A stretch of 64,000 nucleotides of DNA from Effrenium voratum (lineage: Eukaryota; Sar; Dinophyceae; Suessiales; Symbiodiniaceae), in contig CAUJNA010003735.1 in assembly GCA_963377175.1 (NCBI GenBank), positions 175,001 through 239,000 on the forward strand, in the 5' to 3' direction. The notes beneath the pieces are model-generated. The model did no database searches. It was not told the origin of the DNA and saw only the letters and a program-made list of their open reading frames with translations. Position 1 is the stretch's first letter, and each line of letters opens with the position of its first letter. Shown in pieces: positions 1 to 8,248 of the stretch. A program made the translations under genes and the position numbers.

Positions 1-525
1 GTGAGTTTGTGCTGCCGGTTGTTCTGTTCATTTGGTGTACGCTGCCAAGAGCAAGTTGTTTCGCGGAGTTCCCCGGCTTGAGCAGAGCATGTCCCAAAGG
101 CAAGGCACCAAAAATGCAGGAGCTTTGAAATGAACCCCAGACTGGCCGGGTTGCAAAATGGGGGTCCTCAAGTGAATTGTGGCAGTGGCTTTTCCCCCCT
201 CCCGTACCCTTGTTCCTTTTAGGGGGTGTAGTTCTTCCTCCGGGCAGTTGGGCCGTTTCTGCCATTGACCTGCTCCCTGGTGGTGTTTTTTCCATGTGTG
301 GTCGCCAGGAACCCATGAGCCTTTAGGTTGCCACGTCCCGAGGTCCCGGGGAATCGGATTCTTATGATCGCGTGGATGGTCCCGTGGGCCCGTGGTTGAG
401 CGTGCCATCAACACCCTCAAACCTTGCTGGTCAGTAGGGAATGTGGTTGAACGAACCTGGGGAAGCCACCAGCTCGGCGTTTTTCTCGGGGTCCTTCCAT
501 GTCTGTTTCCACGCACCTCTCGCAG
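1..525. other. Intron or upstream sequence, no exon recognised
   Basis: No convincing coding segment is visible. Around 426-473 a short inverted-repeat element begins GCTGGTCAGTAGGGAATG and closes with CCACCAGC; it looks like an internally deleted copy of the AGGGAATGAG element found complete at 35442-35549 and 63617-63743. The stretch ends in a pyrimidine-rich tract and CAG at 523-525, the acceptor of the exon that follows. Confidence 0.4.
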
Positions 526-693
526 CCGCAAGAGAAAAGCCGGCGGTTTGATCCATCGGTTTCCCTTTCCAACCTGAGGGCGCAGACTCAGACGCCAGAC
601 GCGCGGCCAGGGAAGTTCATGTGGCTCATCACGGAGGGCACATTCACCTACATCAAAGGCGGACAGAGGCACACGCCGGCGCCCCAGGTTCTG
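526..693 (+). CDS. Exon of a probable cyclic-nucleotide-binding-domain channel
   Basis: An open segment follows the CTCGCAG acceptor and reads in phase 0 through residues such as FMWLITEGTFTYIKGG. This is the pattern of the first half of a cyclic-nucleotide-binding beta-roll (phi-x-I-x-E-G-T-h-T-Y). Two donors give the same phase-0 junction to the exon at 2244: GTTCTG at 688 or GCCAAA at 694. The joined product then runs into GAWLAEPVLWTSWWHRG, a signature I associate with the C-terminal cNMP domain of dinoflagellate voltage-gated channels. The transmembrane part would lie upstream of the window. The coding call is fairly firm; the channel assignment is inference from this short stretch. Confidence 0.6.
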
Positions 694-2243
694 GCCAAAA
701 GGTAGGACACCTGCTACGTTTCAATATGGCTATGGCTCAAAAAACCGGAATACCAAAATGGAACCCTGGTAAATGGAAACATGGACCAAAACCTGCGTAA
801 CCCCCCCTGTTAAATTTTGAGCCGCAGCCAAATATATGAAATGTTCAATCCCTGGAAGCCTCTGAAAGGTGGATGGACACAAATCCCCACCGAATTCTGA
901 TGTCCACCAAAGGGTCCCCGCCATTGAATTTCACACCACATGTAGTGAGGCCTCCTTTTGGATGGTTGTCACCCGCTAAGTTATGTATGGAATGGCTGGC
1001 TTCACGCCGTTTCCCGTACAAGGGAACTCATAGACGGGTGGGGGCTCCACGTTTTCCAAGCTTGGGTGCCGGGGAAACCAAAAGCAAAGCAACGTTGACC
1101 AAATTTCGAGGCAAGCATCGAGCGAAGTATCGAGCGTGTTCAAAGAATGCCTCATCCTTCAAGGCTTTTCGAGGCTGGGGAAGTAGAAGAACCCGTTCGG
1201 GAGGGAGAATGGTTGCCAAAGTTCGTCATGTGGGCTAAATTGGCATATTCCCTCAGGGTTGTGCAACAACCAGCCCCTATTTCACTTGAAGGAAAACCAA
1301 ACGGAGGCTGTTTAAAAATGGTAATAGTAATACTATAAGCATGTTTACCCAACCCTCAAGTCAAAGGGAGGGTTCCCCTGATCTCAGGAAGCACTGAGTT
1401 GGTTCGGGGCACAGGTTTGGTGAGGCACTTGATCCGGATAGGTTTAATGGCACGGTAATTCTCAGTCCAGTCTCAGTCGCCCTTTGAAATATCCAAACAC
1501 AAATCGTATCCTTTGAAAGGGCTTCCACCCCCCAGGGTTAAGTTAATACCCACCATTCGGCAGGAGGGGGTCGATTCTTGATTGTCCACGGGGGGTGGGT
1601 GCTTGCATAGTGGAGCCCCTCTGCTGACACCAACTTGAGGCCAGACTTTTTTGCCAGGATCTGCAGGCAAACTGGGAGGTCCAAACAGGCCCAAGTGCTT
1701 GGGTCCCATGCCGAGCTCTATGGCACGGATAGATGATGCAACCCATGTTGATCGTGGCAGAAGGAACACCACCTCGGTCTGGGTCTTGTTGGGGGAGCAA
1801 AGATGCTGCAGGCGGCATTTTGCCCCTTTCCCGTGGGCAGCAACGAAGAAGCGCCGATGAAGTCCGAGGATGTACTTGTGCAGCTTATCATTTGATGATC
1901 CATGATCTTGTTGTGTGCAAGATCTTGGGCACAGCGAGCAAGCTATCAGAGCACTGAGACAACTGCTATTACGACCAGACAGATGTGCTGCCAAAAGTCG
2001 TGCGGCATGTTCTTGACAAATTATGGACGCATGATTATCTCAGGATCATGATCAAATATGGTGCTTACGCGCCCAACAACCCCATTCTAATCATTTGAGT
2101 CTTTCTCCAAAAGGGTGTTTAGCCTAAAGTGGTTGGTTTTCTCTGGGCTCCCTTCCAATACCTAGAATGGCTGGTTTCCCTTCAAGTACCACGAAAACCC
2201 GCTTCGCCCGCTTCGCCCAAAGCCCGACTCGAGGCTCTCCCAG
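694..2243. other. Intron between the two channel exons
   Basis: Holds one TIR element (725-831, listed separately). The remainder has no recognised coding sequence. A weak open stretch around 1147-1240 has no supporting homology or splice signals and is not called. Confidence 0.5.
725..831. mobile_element. TIR element family B, copy 1
   Basis: Ends are inverted copies: ATGGCTATGGCTCAAAA on the left and TTTTGAGCCGCAGCCA on the right. The interior holds GGAACCCTGGTAAATGG, the reverse complement of the CCATTTACCAGGGTTCC core seen in copies at 40475, 61019 and 30809, so this copy lies in the opposite orientation to those. No coding capacity, about 107 bp, typical of a MITE or introner-like unit. 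Confidence 0.6.
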
Positions 2244-2345
2244 GGCGCCTGGCTGGCGGAGCCGGTGCTGTGGACCAGCTGGTGGCACCGAGGGCAGTTG
2301 GAGGCCGGGGAGCTGGCACGCGCGACAGTGGAGCGCGAGCTGAAG
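2244..2345 (+). CDS. Second exon of the probable cNMP-domain channel
   Basis: Acceptor CTCTCCCAG precedes a GC-rich open segment in phase 0 reading GAWLAEPVLWTSWWHRGQL followed by an acidic/basic helix-like stretch ending ERELK. In cNMP-binding domains of dinoflagellate channels a W-L-x-E-x-x-L-W-x-x-W-x-H-x-G motif follows the beta-roll, and the join to 526-693 preserves frame. The 3' boundary is unclear because the exon runs directly into a tandem GTGGTACC repeat; GA or GT donors between 2334 and 2352 are possible. Confidence 0.55.
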
Positions 2346-2660
2346 GGGGGGGTGTCATATTTTTGGAGTTGGTACCCCCCCCTTTTCTGTAGTTTTGGAG
2401 GTGGTACCCCCCCTGTTCTGTGATTTTAGAGGTGGTACCCCCCGCCCTTTTCTATAGTTTTGGAGGTGGTACCCCCCCTGTTCTGTGGTTTTAGAGGTGG
2501 TACCCCACCCCCCTTTTCTGTAGTGGTACCCCCCCCTGTTCTGTGGTTTTAGAGGTGGTACCCCCTGTTCTGTGGTTTTAGAGGTGGTACCCCCCCCCTT
2601 GTCTGTGGTTTTAGAGGGGAATCGAAATAGAACAATTTTGTTTGGGGGCTCTGTCACTGT
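2346..2660. repeat. Tandem array of ~35-55-bp units with GGTGGTACCCCCC
   Basis: Seven or so imperfect units alternate TTTTCTGTAGTTTTGGAG and CTGTTCTGTGGTTTTAGAG, each followed by GTGGTACC and a C-run. The array starts immediately after the preceding exon, so it lies at the 5' end of an intron. Short reading frames through it are repeat artefacts. Confidence 0.8.
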
Positions 2661-3594
2661 TTGGAGTTGGTACCACCTTTTTCCGTGGAAGAGGAGAACC
2701 ACTATATATTTGTTTGAGGGTCTGAAAAAAAGCAAAGGAGACACCCGTAAAGGTCCTTTCATAGGATTCGGATGAAATATGATTGACAAAGTACAGTGTT
2801 CACCATTTATGGTGTTTTACTTTGAGCGGCAAAGTATAAAATGTGTTCACACATACAACACATGTGTATATATATATATATACATACACACACACACACA
2901 CATAGGTACATATAATGGATGAGCGCATGGGGTGCGTATTGGATGTGTTGTGTTGACCCTTTTTGTCCGTCCTGTTGACCCCCTTTGGTGTTTCACCTTT
3001 GTTTCATCCTTCGTCAAATTACCAAGTGAAACTCTTATTTCCAGGTCCCTTCAGATTGAGATAAACAAGTTCGCGTTTCAAAATAAGGAGTCCTTTGACA
3101 TCAGTGGTTCTACCATATGCCGTATCTATGGTGACCGCCTCCAAAGTGGTTGGTGGATATGAATCTTCACCTAAATGATGTCCACCTAAGGGTCCCCTAT
3201 TGAAATTCACGCCCATAAGGGCTTCATCCACTTGCTGTAATGGTTGATCACTGCGTTTCCTACAATGCTGGGAATGGACAAGTCCGCTTCGCACCAGTTG
3301 GTATGGATGAAAGCCTATGAATTGCGAAGTAGGTCCTGTCCATCCACCGCATTGACCCCAAACTTACGTGAAACCTAGCAGATTCGTTTTGTTCAATGCT
3401 AGGTCCCCCAGTAGTGCCCTTTTATCCTTTTTTGGGGGAGGGTTCCCCTACTAAAATAGACAAAACCGAAAACAGTTGGTACTCTTATTCTAAGCTCTCG
3501 AATCTGGAGGACCTAGAATAAGTGGGGGAGCAAGATGGAACTTTGGACAATGGCTCATGTTGAAATAGACATCTCCAGCGAAAAACTCACGCAG
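2661..3594. other. Intronic or 3' flanking sequence
   Basis: Contains a (TA)n/(CA)n microsatellite at about 2868-2905 and the family C element at 3399-3516. No exon is recognised in the rest. Confidence 0.5.
3399..3516. mobile_element. Inverted-repeat element family C, copy 1
   Basis: Begins CTAGGTCCCC and ends GGACCTAG, a short terminal inverted repeat. The interior includes CCCCTACTAAAATAGAC and TTGGTACTCTTATTCTAA, shared with the 46097-46219 copy and partly with 35133-35195. Length 118 bp, no coding capacity. Confidence 0.6.
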
Positions 3595-3651
3595 GGGAAG
3601 AGCACCAGCGGCGAGCCGGGGGCCCACGGCGGAGGCATTCAACCGCCCTGA
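3595..3651 (+). CDS. Possible terminal exon (weak)
   Basis: After ACTCACGCAG a GC-rich stretch reads GKSTSGEPGAHGGGIQPP and stops at TGA 3649-3651. Composition and splice context fit a terminal exon of the channel gene, but the peptide is low complexity and I have no homology to support it. Confidence 0.25.
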   Translation, partial: GKSTSGEPGAHGGGIQPP

Positions 3652-4050
3652 ACCCCTCAGTTGCCCAAAGCCGACCTTTTTACCTTTCGGTTTTCAATCC
3701 ATTTTTGGTCATGGCCCCAGAAGGTTAACCTTTTTTTTCTGGGTCCTTTGGGCAACTGAGACCAGAACGGGATGAAGCTTAGGGGATTTGGGGTCTCAAA
3801 GCAAAAATGGGTGTGCCTTCCTTGTTCCCTCTTTCGGGTGGTTTCAACGGGGAAAAAAGGGCCATTCGGTTGGGCCCCCTATTCTGAAGCACGCCGATTG
3901 GGGTATTTGTTACATGTCAAGGTTGATGAAATATGAAACACAATCTATAAAAAAACACTTTGGTGCGGGTCAAGTGCGCATGTGTAAACATGGGAGGTAG
4001 GCAGTTCGATTGATTCCTTGGTGCCACGGAACTCGCCTTGGAACTTCTGG
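3652..4050. other. Intergenic sequence before the retrotransposon
   Basis: No gene or repeat family recognised. Includes two T- or A-rich stretches and the left flank of the insertion, ending in the target-site pentamer GAAAT at 4051-4055. Confidence 0.5.
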
Positions 4051-4055
4051 GAAAT

Positions 4056-4197
4056 TGAAGAATTTGATCGGTCAGTATGGGGTTTTACATCCATTGCATC
4101 CGCAGTGTGGCTGTTCAAGCGTAAAATGTGCGAGCAGCGCACTTGGACGGTTTGTTGTTTCCTTTTGGGCCCCAAACCGGTAACCCTTGAATCTATA
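4056..4197 (+). repeat. 5' LTR (142 bp)
   Basis: Starts TGAAGAATTTG and ends AATCTATA. It is identical to 15417-15558. Very short for an 11.5-kb element; it must hold the promoter and polyadenylation signals but no TATA box is obvious, as is usual in dinoflagellates. A near-palindrome TTTGGGCCCCAAA lies close to its 3' end. Termini are TG..TA and not the canonical TG..CA. Confidence 0.95.
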
Positions 4198-4213
4198 GGT
4201 TATCAGCCGTAGG
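4198..4213 (+). promoter_or_regulatory. Candidate primer-binding site
   Basis: GGTTATCAGCCGTAGG begins at the first base after the LTR, the position expected for a tRNA primer site. Its start resembles the TGGTATCAG-type sites of plant copia elements that pair with initiator-Met tRNA. The match is partial, and the host tRNA is unknown. Confidence 0.5.
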
Positions 4214-4229
4214 CCCCTAGCTCTAAGCA

Positions 4230-7200
4230 ATGGACGGTTCCCTTGTGCCAGTTGATGGATCCAGCATGCCCGTGGATGCTGCCGGAGCTAGCTCCGGCAA
4301 CGCCACCGGCGGCGGTGTGCGAATGTTCGCATCAAGCGCTAATGCGCAATACAACCGCACCCTGACGAATTCCCTTCAACTGTACAATGCCGCAATCTTT
4401 GCTTTTGGGAATGATGCAGCCATTAGGTCTGAAGCCGAAGCCCTGCATCAAGCAGCTGTTACGCATTTGCAAGCGGAAAGCCGTGAGGAGCTCCGTGCCG
4501 CACAGAATCAGCTGCATGCACACTACGCTGAATGTGTGCAAGCCCAGTCGCATAGGATTCGTGAATACGAACAGCGAGTGAGCGATGAGTTCATTCAAGA
4601 AGTGAACTTCGCTGAAGCTAGGATAAGCCAAGTGTGTGAGGAAAATGCCCAAGCATTGCATGAAGCGGAAATGGGACGCAAAACAACTGAGTTTAGGCAA
4701 GCCATCGAATCCACCCTGGCGGAAGCCCAGCAGCTCCTCCATGAGCAAGCTGCCAAGCATGCCGATGACACAGCCCGTGTTGAGGCGACACACGCCAGAA
4801 CGGTTGACATGATGGCCCACCAAAACGGGCTTCTGCAGGACGAGCTCGATGAGCTGAAGAAGTATCAGAAGCAACACGACCTCCGCGAGGATGGATCGAA
4901 GCCCAAAGGGGTAGGTGATACCCGAGAGGATTCACCAGAGTTGATGACCGATGACATGAAGTCAGCTCGGTCCCAAAGGTCAATGTTGGACCCGCTTACC
5001 CATCCGTTTCAATATGCAAAGGAAAAGTTGAGGTCGCTTGTTACCTATGACGGTTACGGGGATGAATATACCCCTAGCGTGATTCCAACTGCCGAATGCG
5101 AAGCACTGCCCGCAGATGCTCGCGATCCGCAAGGACCAGCTGAAAAGCCATCAGGTAGCAGCCGATCCCCGGTGAAAACAAGTGCACCGGTCCCACCCCT
5201 GCAATTCTCTCAGGGGCCAATGTCAACTGACCGCAAGCAGGGTGGTAAGCCTCCTGGCGGTCCGCCACCTGATGATGATGGCGATGGCGATGGTGATGAA
5301 GACGATGGTGATGGCCTCGGGCCTAACCTCGGCAATGAAGCATTCGCCAAGATGTTGATGAAGTTAGTAAAAGGCCAAACGAACGATGAAAAGCCCAGAA
5401 CCCGCGAAAGCGAGACGTTGCGATTCAAGGAGATGCCAACTCCTGAAACGTACCGTGAATGGAAAACATCGGTTCGTGAGGATGTCCGCGCCGCATCTGA
5501 CCGTCCAGACGAGGCTTGGCCTTGGATCATGGAAGTCTGGTCCGATCGCGAGGACAAGAAGAAGCTGTTGGAGGAGCTCGGCGAACCGGGAAAATTCGTG
5601 ACCCTAGACACGAAGATTCTCGCAGCGCTCACGCGTTCAGCGAAAGGCGATCTGGCTCAGCGAATCCTAACAGCAAAGGAAGAATGTGCCAAGGAGGGAA
5701 AGGCCATGAGAGGAAGGCAGGTCTTGTTTATGTTTGACCAATATTTCAAGACCAGTGAAGAAGCCGGAAACCTCTACTCCTTGGAGGACCTGTTGCGTGT
5801 CTCGCGACACGGCGAAGGAATCATTGATCTCAAGCGTTTCCTAAACGCTTGGGATTCCGTGATCGCCGGCATGAAAAGGCCGCCGGAAGAAAAGGTGTTG
5901 AAAGACATCTTGCTTCGCCAAGTGAGAAGCTGCCATCTGTTGCGGTACGACATCGACACATATGATCGTTGCCGTGATGATGATCCCAATAAATCGTACG
6001 ATTTCCTAATGCGTTGCATGAGGGATCTAATCGAGAGGGATAGGCTTCGCGAGAACCGAGAGCGCGTGTCCAAGGTCAATGCCAGTAAAGCCCCGACGCC
6101 CAAGGCTGGTGCTGCCGCCCCTGAAAAGAGGGACCCCAAGAAAAAGAGCGCACCTAAGCCGAAGGACACCGAGGAGAAGTACTGTTTTGACTTCCAGAAG
6201 GGCTCGTGCACGAGGGGGGCAAACTGCCCTTACGCGCACCGCAAGGAGCCGCGAGGACGCTCCGCGACCCGTGGCAGGCCAAGTTCCCCCAAAGGCGGTA
6301 AAGGAGAGAAAGCACCGTGTTCTTTCTTTGCCCAAGGGAAGTGCACTAGAGGTGACAAATGCAAGTTTAGCCATGCCTCCACGGGCGGCAAATCTGCCGC
6401 CGCGGCATCGAGCAGCGAGGCCAATGCAAATCCTGCGGCTAAGAAGCGTGCAAATTCACCTAAGCCTAAGCCCAAGGCCAAAGCCGCTGCAGTCTGCACC
6501 AGGTACGCCATGTTCGCAAAGCCGATCAATCCAATCGGAGTGTCATTCGACACCAATGCTCATGTGCATGAGATCCCCGCCGAAGGCGATGGTTTTAAGC
6601 TTGAGTATGAGGAACGGCAGTACAATAGGATGTTTCCAAGTGCTAAGGACTGCCCCAGGCCGACCAAAGGGACTAACAAGGCAGCGCGCAAGGCCGCGAA
6701 CCAGTTGAATGCCGTAGTCAAAGCCATGGAGAATGGAGCCCAGCCCGCTTGTGGTTTCATGTGCGATGTGGAATCCGATTCCATCTCAAGCCTATCGTGT
6801 GATGAGTGCCTGAGAGTTGCCATGCCGCCTCACGATGTTCGCAAGGATGTCGAAGCGCCAAGGGCAGCCACCCCTGCGCCAAAGGGAAAGGACGTGTGGC
6901 TCATTGATTCCGGTAGCGAGCAGGACCTCATCAGCAAAGCTGCACTGAGGAATGCGTCCAAGGCAATCCGAAAACAGGCCCCGCAGCCTATTCGCCTTGT
7001 GACTGCAAACGGAAACATCACTGCTTCCGAAATCGCCGACATCAATGTCGATGCATTGTGTGAGCCTGCTCAGCCTTACATCCTCGAGAGTTCTCCCGCA
7101 GTGCTGTCGCTGGGTGTGAAGTGTCTGGATCAAGGATATTCCTTTCATTGGGAATCCGGGAAGGCACCAACCATGGTTCGCCCTGATGGTGCTCTGATCC

Positions 7201-8159
7201 AGCTCAAGGTTGACGGTCATGTGCCATACATGGACTCTAGTTGTGAAGCTGAGCCATCGTTGAGTGCAGTAGCAGCATCCAAGCCAGCGCCTGCGCCGGT
7301 TCATGACGAAGGCATCGACGAAGGTGATGATCCCGACGACGAAGTTGAGCGGTTTGTGAGATCCCGCAAAGAGGAAGATCTGGTTGCCGAAGCGAGTACC
7401 AAAGAGCACTTGTTTGCACACTATCCGAAGAATCCCTTTTGCCGCACTTGCCAACGTGCCAAGATGCTTGCCCCATATGCGAGATCGAAAGGCGGGCAGG
7501 GAAGGCTCGAAACGAAAGCGTTTGGAGATCACATCATTGCTGATCATGTGATCCTCAAGACCAACATCGAGCAAGGTATCAAAGGTGAATGGTGTGCTCT
7601 TGTGATCAAGGACGTGCATACGCAGTTCAGGTACGTTTACCCATCGACCAGCAAAAGCACGGAGCAATCCGTTGCAGGGATCCAGCATTTCATTTCCGGT
7701 AGGGATGAGGTTGAAGTTCTCTACACCGATAACTCCCGGGAATTGAAAGCCGCAATAGAGCAGTTGGGGTACCGTCATCAGACCTCCATTGAATATGTTG
7801 ATTCTTCCAAATCTTTCGTGGAAAGGGAAATCAGACATCTGTTGGAGGGAGCACGTGCGAACCTTGTTCAGTCAGGGTTCCCACTGTCGATGTGGCCATT
7901 TGCTATCCAGCACAATGCAGTTGCGACCAACATCCTGCCACAGTTGAATGGAAACGATTCGCCATGGTACCTCAGGTTTAACAAGACCTTTGATGAAGCT
8001 GAGATACCTTTTGGAGCAAAGGTACTGTTCTGGAACAACCCTGCACGAGCTGACAATCAGGCAGGCAAGACTTCGCCAACATCAAATGAAGGCGTGTTTC
8101 TCGGGTACCACATCAGCCAGGGTTCGCATGGAAAGGCGAGTTCCTTGTTGCAAAACTAG
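4230..8159 (+). CDS. ORF1: Gag - CCCH zinc fingers - protease - integrase polyprotein
   Basis: 1309 aa from ATG 4230. Residues ~40-215 are Glu/Gln/Ala-rich and predicted helical; ~347-362 is an Asp/Gly acid run; ~405-590 is the Gag core (TYREWKTSVRED start). Two CCCH fingers of form C-x7-C-x5-C-x3-H follow at C652-H670 and C697-H715, where retroviral-type Gag would have CCHC knuckles. The aspartic protease motif is DSG at D893. Integrase has an HHCC zinc site (H1060, H1064, C1071, C1074) and a complete DDE set: D1105 (IIADHV), D1167 (LYTDN) and E1198 (SFVERE). The frame ends at TAG 8157-8159, but the integrase C-terminus continues in the -1 frame from about 8133. Function: particle formation, polyprotein cleavage and cDNA integration. 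Confidence 0.93.
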   Translation: MDGSLVPVDGSSMPVDAAGASSGNATGGGVRMFASSANAQYNRTLTNSLQLYNAAIFAFGNDAAIRSEAEALHQAAVTHLQAESREELRAAQNQLHAHYAECVQAQSHRIREYEQRVSDEFIQEVNFAEARISQVCEENAQALHEAEMGRKTTEFRQAIESTLAEAQQLLHEQAAKHADDTARVEATHARTVDMMAHQNGLLQDELDELKKYQKQHDLREDGSKPKGVGDTREDSPELMTDDMKSARSQRSMLDPLTHPFQYAKEKLRSLVTYDGYGDEYTPSVIPTAECEALPADARDPQGPAEKPSGSSRSPVKTSAPVPPLQFSQGPMSTDRKQGGKPPGGPPPDDDGDGDGDEDDGDGLGPNLGNEAFAKMLMKLVKGQTNDEKPRTRESETLRFKEMPTPETYREWKTSVREDVRAASDRPDEAWPWIMEVWSDREDKKKLLEELGEPGKFVTLDTKILAALTRSAKGDLAQRILTAKEECAKEGKAMRGRQVLFMFDQYFKTSEEAGNLYSLEDLLRVSRHGEGIIDLKRFLNAWDSVIAGMKRPPEEKVLKDILLRQVRSCHLLRYDIDTYDRCRDDDPNKSYDFLMRCMRDLIERDRLRENRERVSKVNASKAPTPKAGAAAPEKRDPKKKSAPKPKDTEEKYCFDFQKGSCTRGANCPYAHRKEPRGRSATRGRPSSPKGGKGEKAPCSFFAQGKCTRGDKCKFSHASTGGKSAAAASSSEANANPAAKKRANSPKPKPKAKAAAVCTRYAMFAKPINPIGVSFDTNAHVHEIPAEGDGFKLEYEERQYNRMFPSAKDCPRPTKGTNKAARKAANQLNAVVKAMENGAQPACGFMCDVESDSISSLSCDECLRVAMPPHDVRKDVEAPRAATPAPKGKDVWLIDSGSEQDLISKAALRNASKAIRKQAPQPIRLVTANGNITASEIADINVDALCEPAQPYILESSPAVLSLGVKCLDQGYSFHWESGKAPTMVRPDGALIQLKVDGHVPYMDSSCEAEPSLSAVAASKPAPAPVHDEGIDEGDDPDDEVERFVRSRKEEDLVAEASTKEHLFAHYPKNPFCRTCQRAKMLAPYARSKGGQGRLETKAFGDHIIADHVILKTNIEQGIKGEWCALVIKDVHTQFRYVYPSTSKSTEQSVAGIQHFISGRDEVEVLYTDNSRELKAAIEQLGYRHQTSIEYVDSSKSFVEREIRHLLEGARANLVQSGFPLSMWPFAIQHNAVATNILPQLNGNDSPWYLRFNKTFDEAEIPFGAKVLFWNNPARADNQAGKTSPTSNEGVFLGYHISQGSHGKASSLLQN
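8131..8140 (+). other. Frame change between integrase and reverse transcriptase
   Basis: At GGAAAGGCGAG the ORF1 frame goes on to a TAG 18 bp later. The -1 frame gives GEFLVAKLEGLDYHIEHAS, the expected continuation of the integrase C-terminus into the pol linker, and stays open into ORF2. No canonical X-XXY-YYZ heptamer is present in frame, so a one-base deletion in this copy is the simpler explanation; a programmed -1 shift cannot be excluded. Confidence 0.75.
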
Positions 8160-8248
8160 AAGGGCTCGATTACCATATCGAACATGCGTCCCTCACGGTA
8201 CAGCGAACAAAGCGCATTGAGCTTCCGACTGATGAGTTCATCTTCCCG

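Noticed and set aside
28..672. Minus-strand frame of 214 aa
   Set aside because: Antisense shadow of the 526-693 exon and flanking repeat; no motif.
6792..7838. Minus-strand frame of 348 aa inside the retrotransposon
   Set aside because: Shadow of the protease/integrase coding region; no recognisable motif.
8131..8140. Programmed -1 frameshift heptamer
   Set aside because: No X-XXY-YYZ slippery sequence in the ORF1 frame; a single-base loss explains the change more simply.
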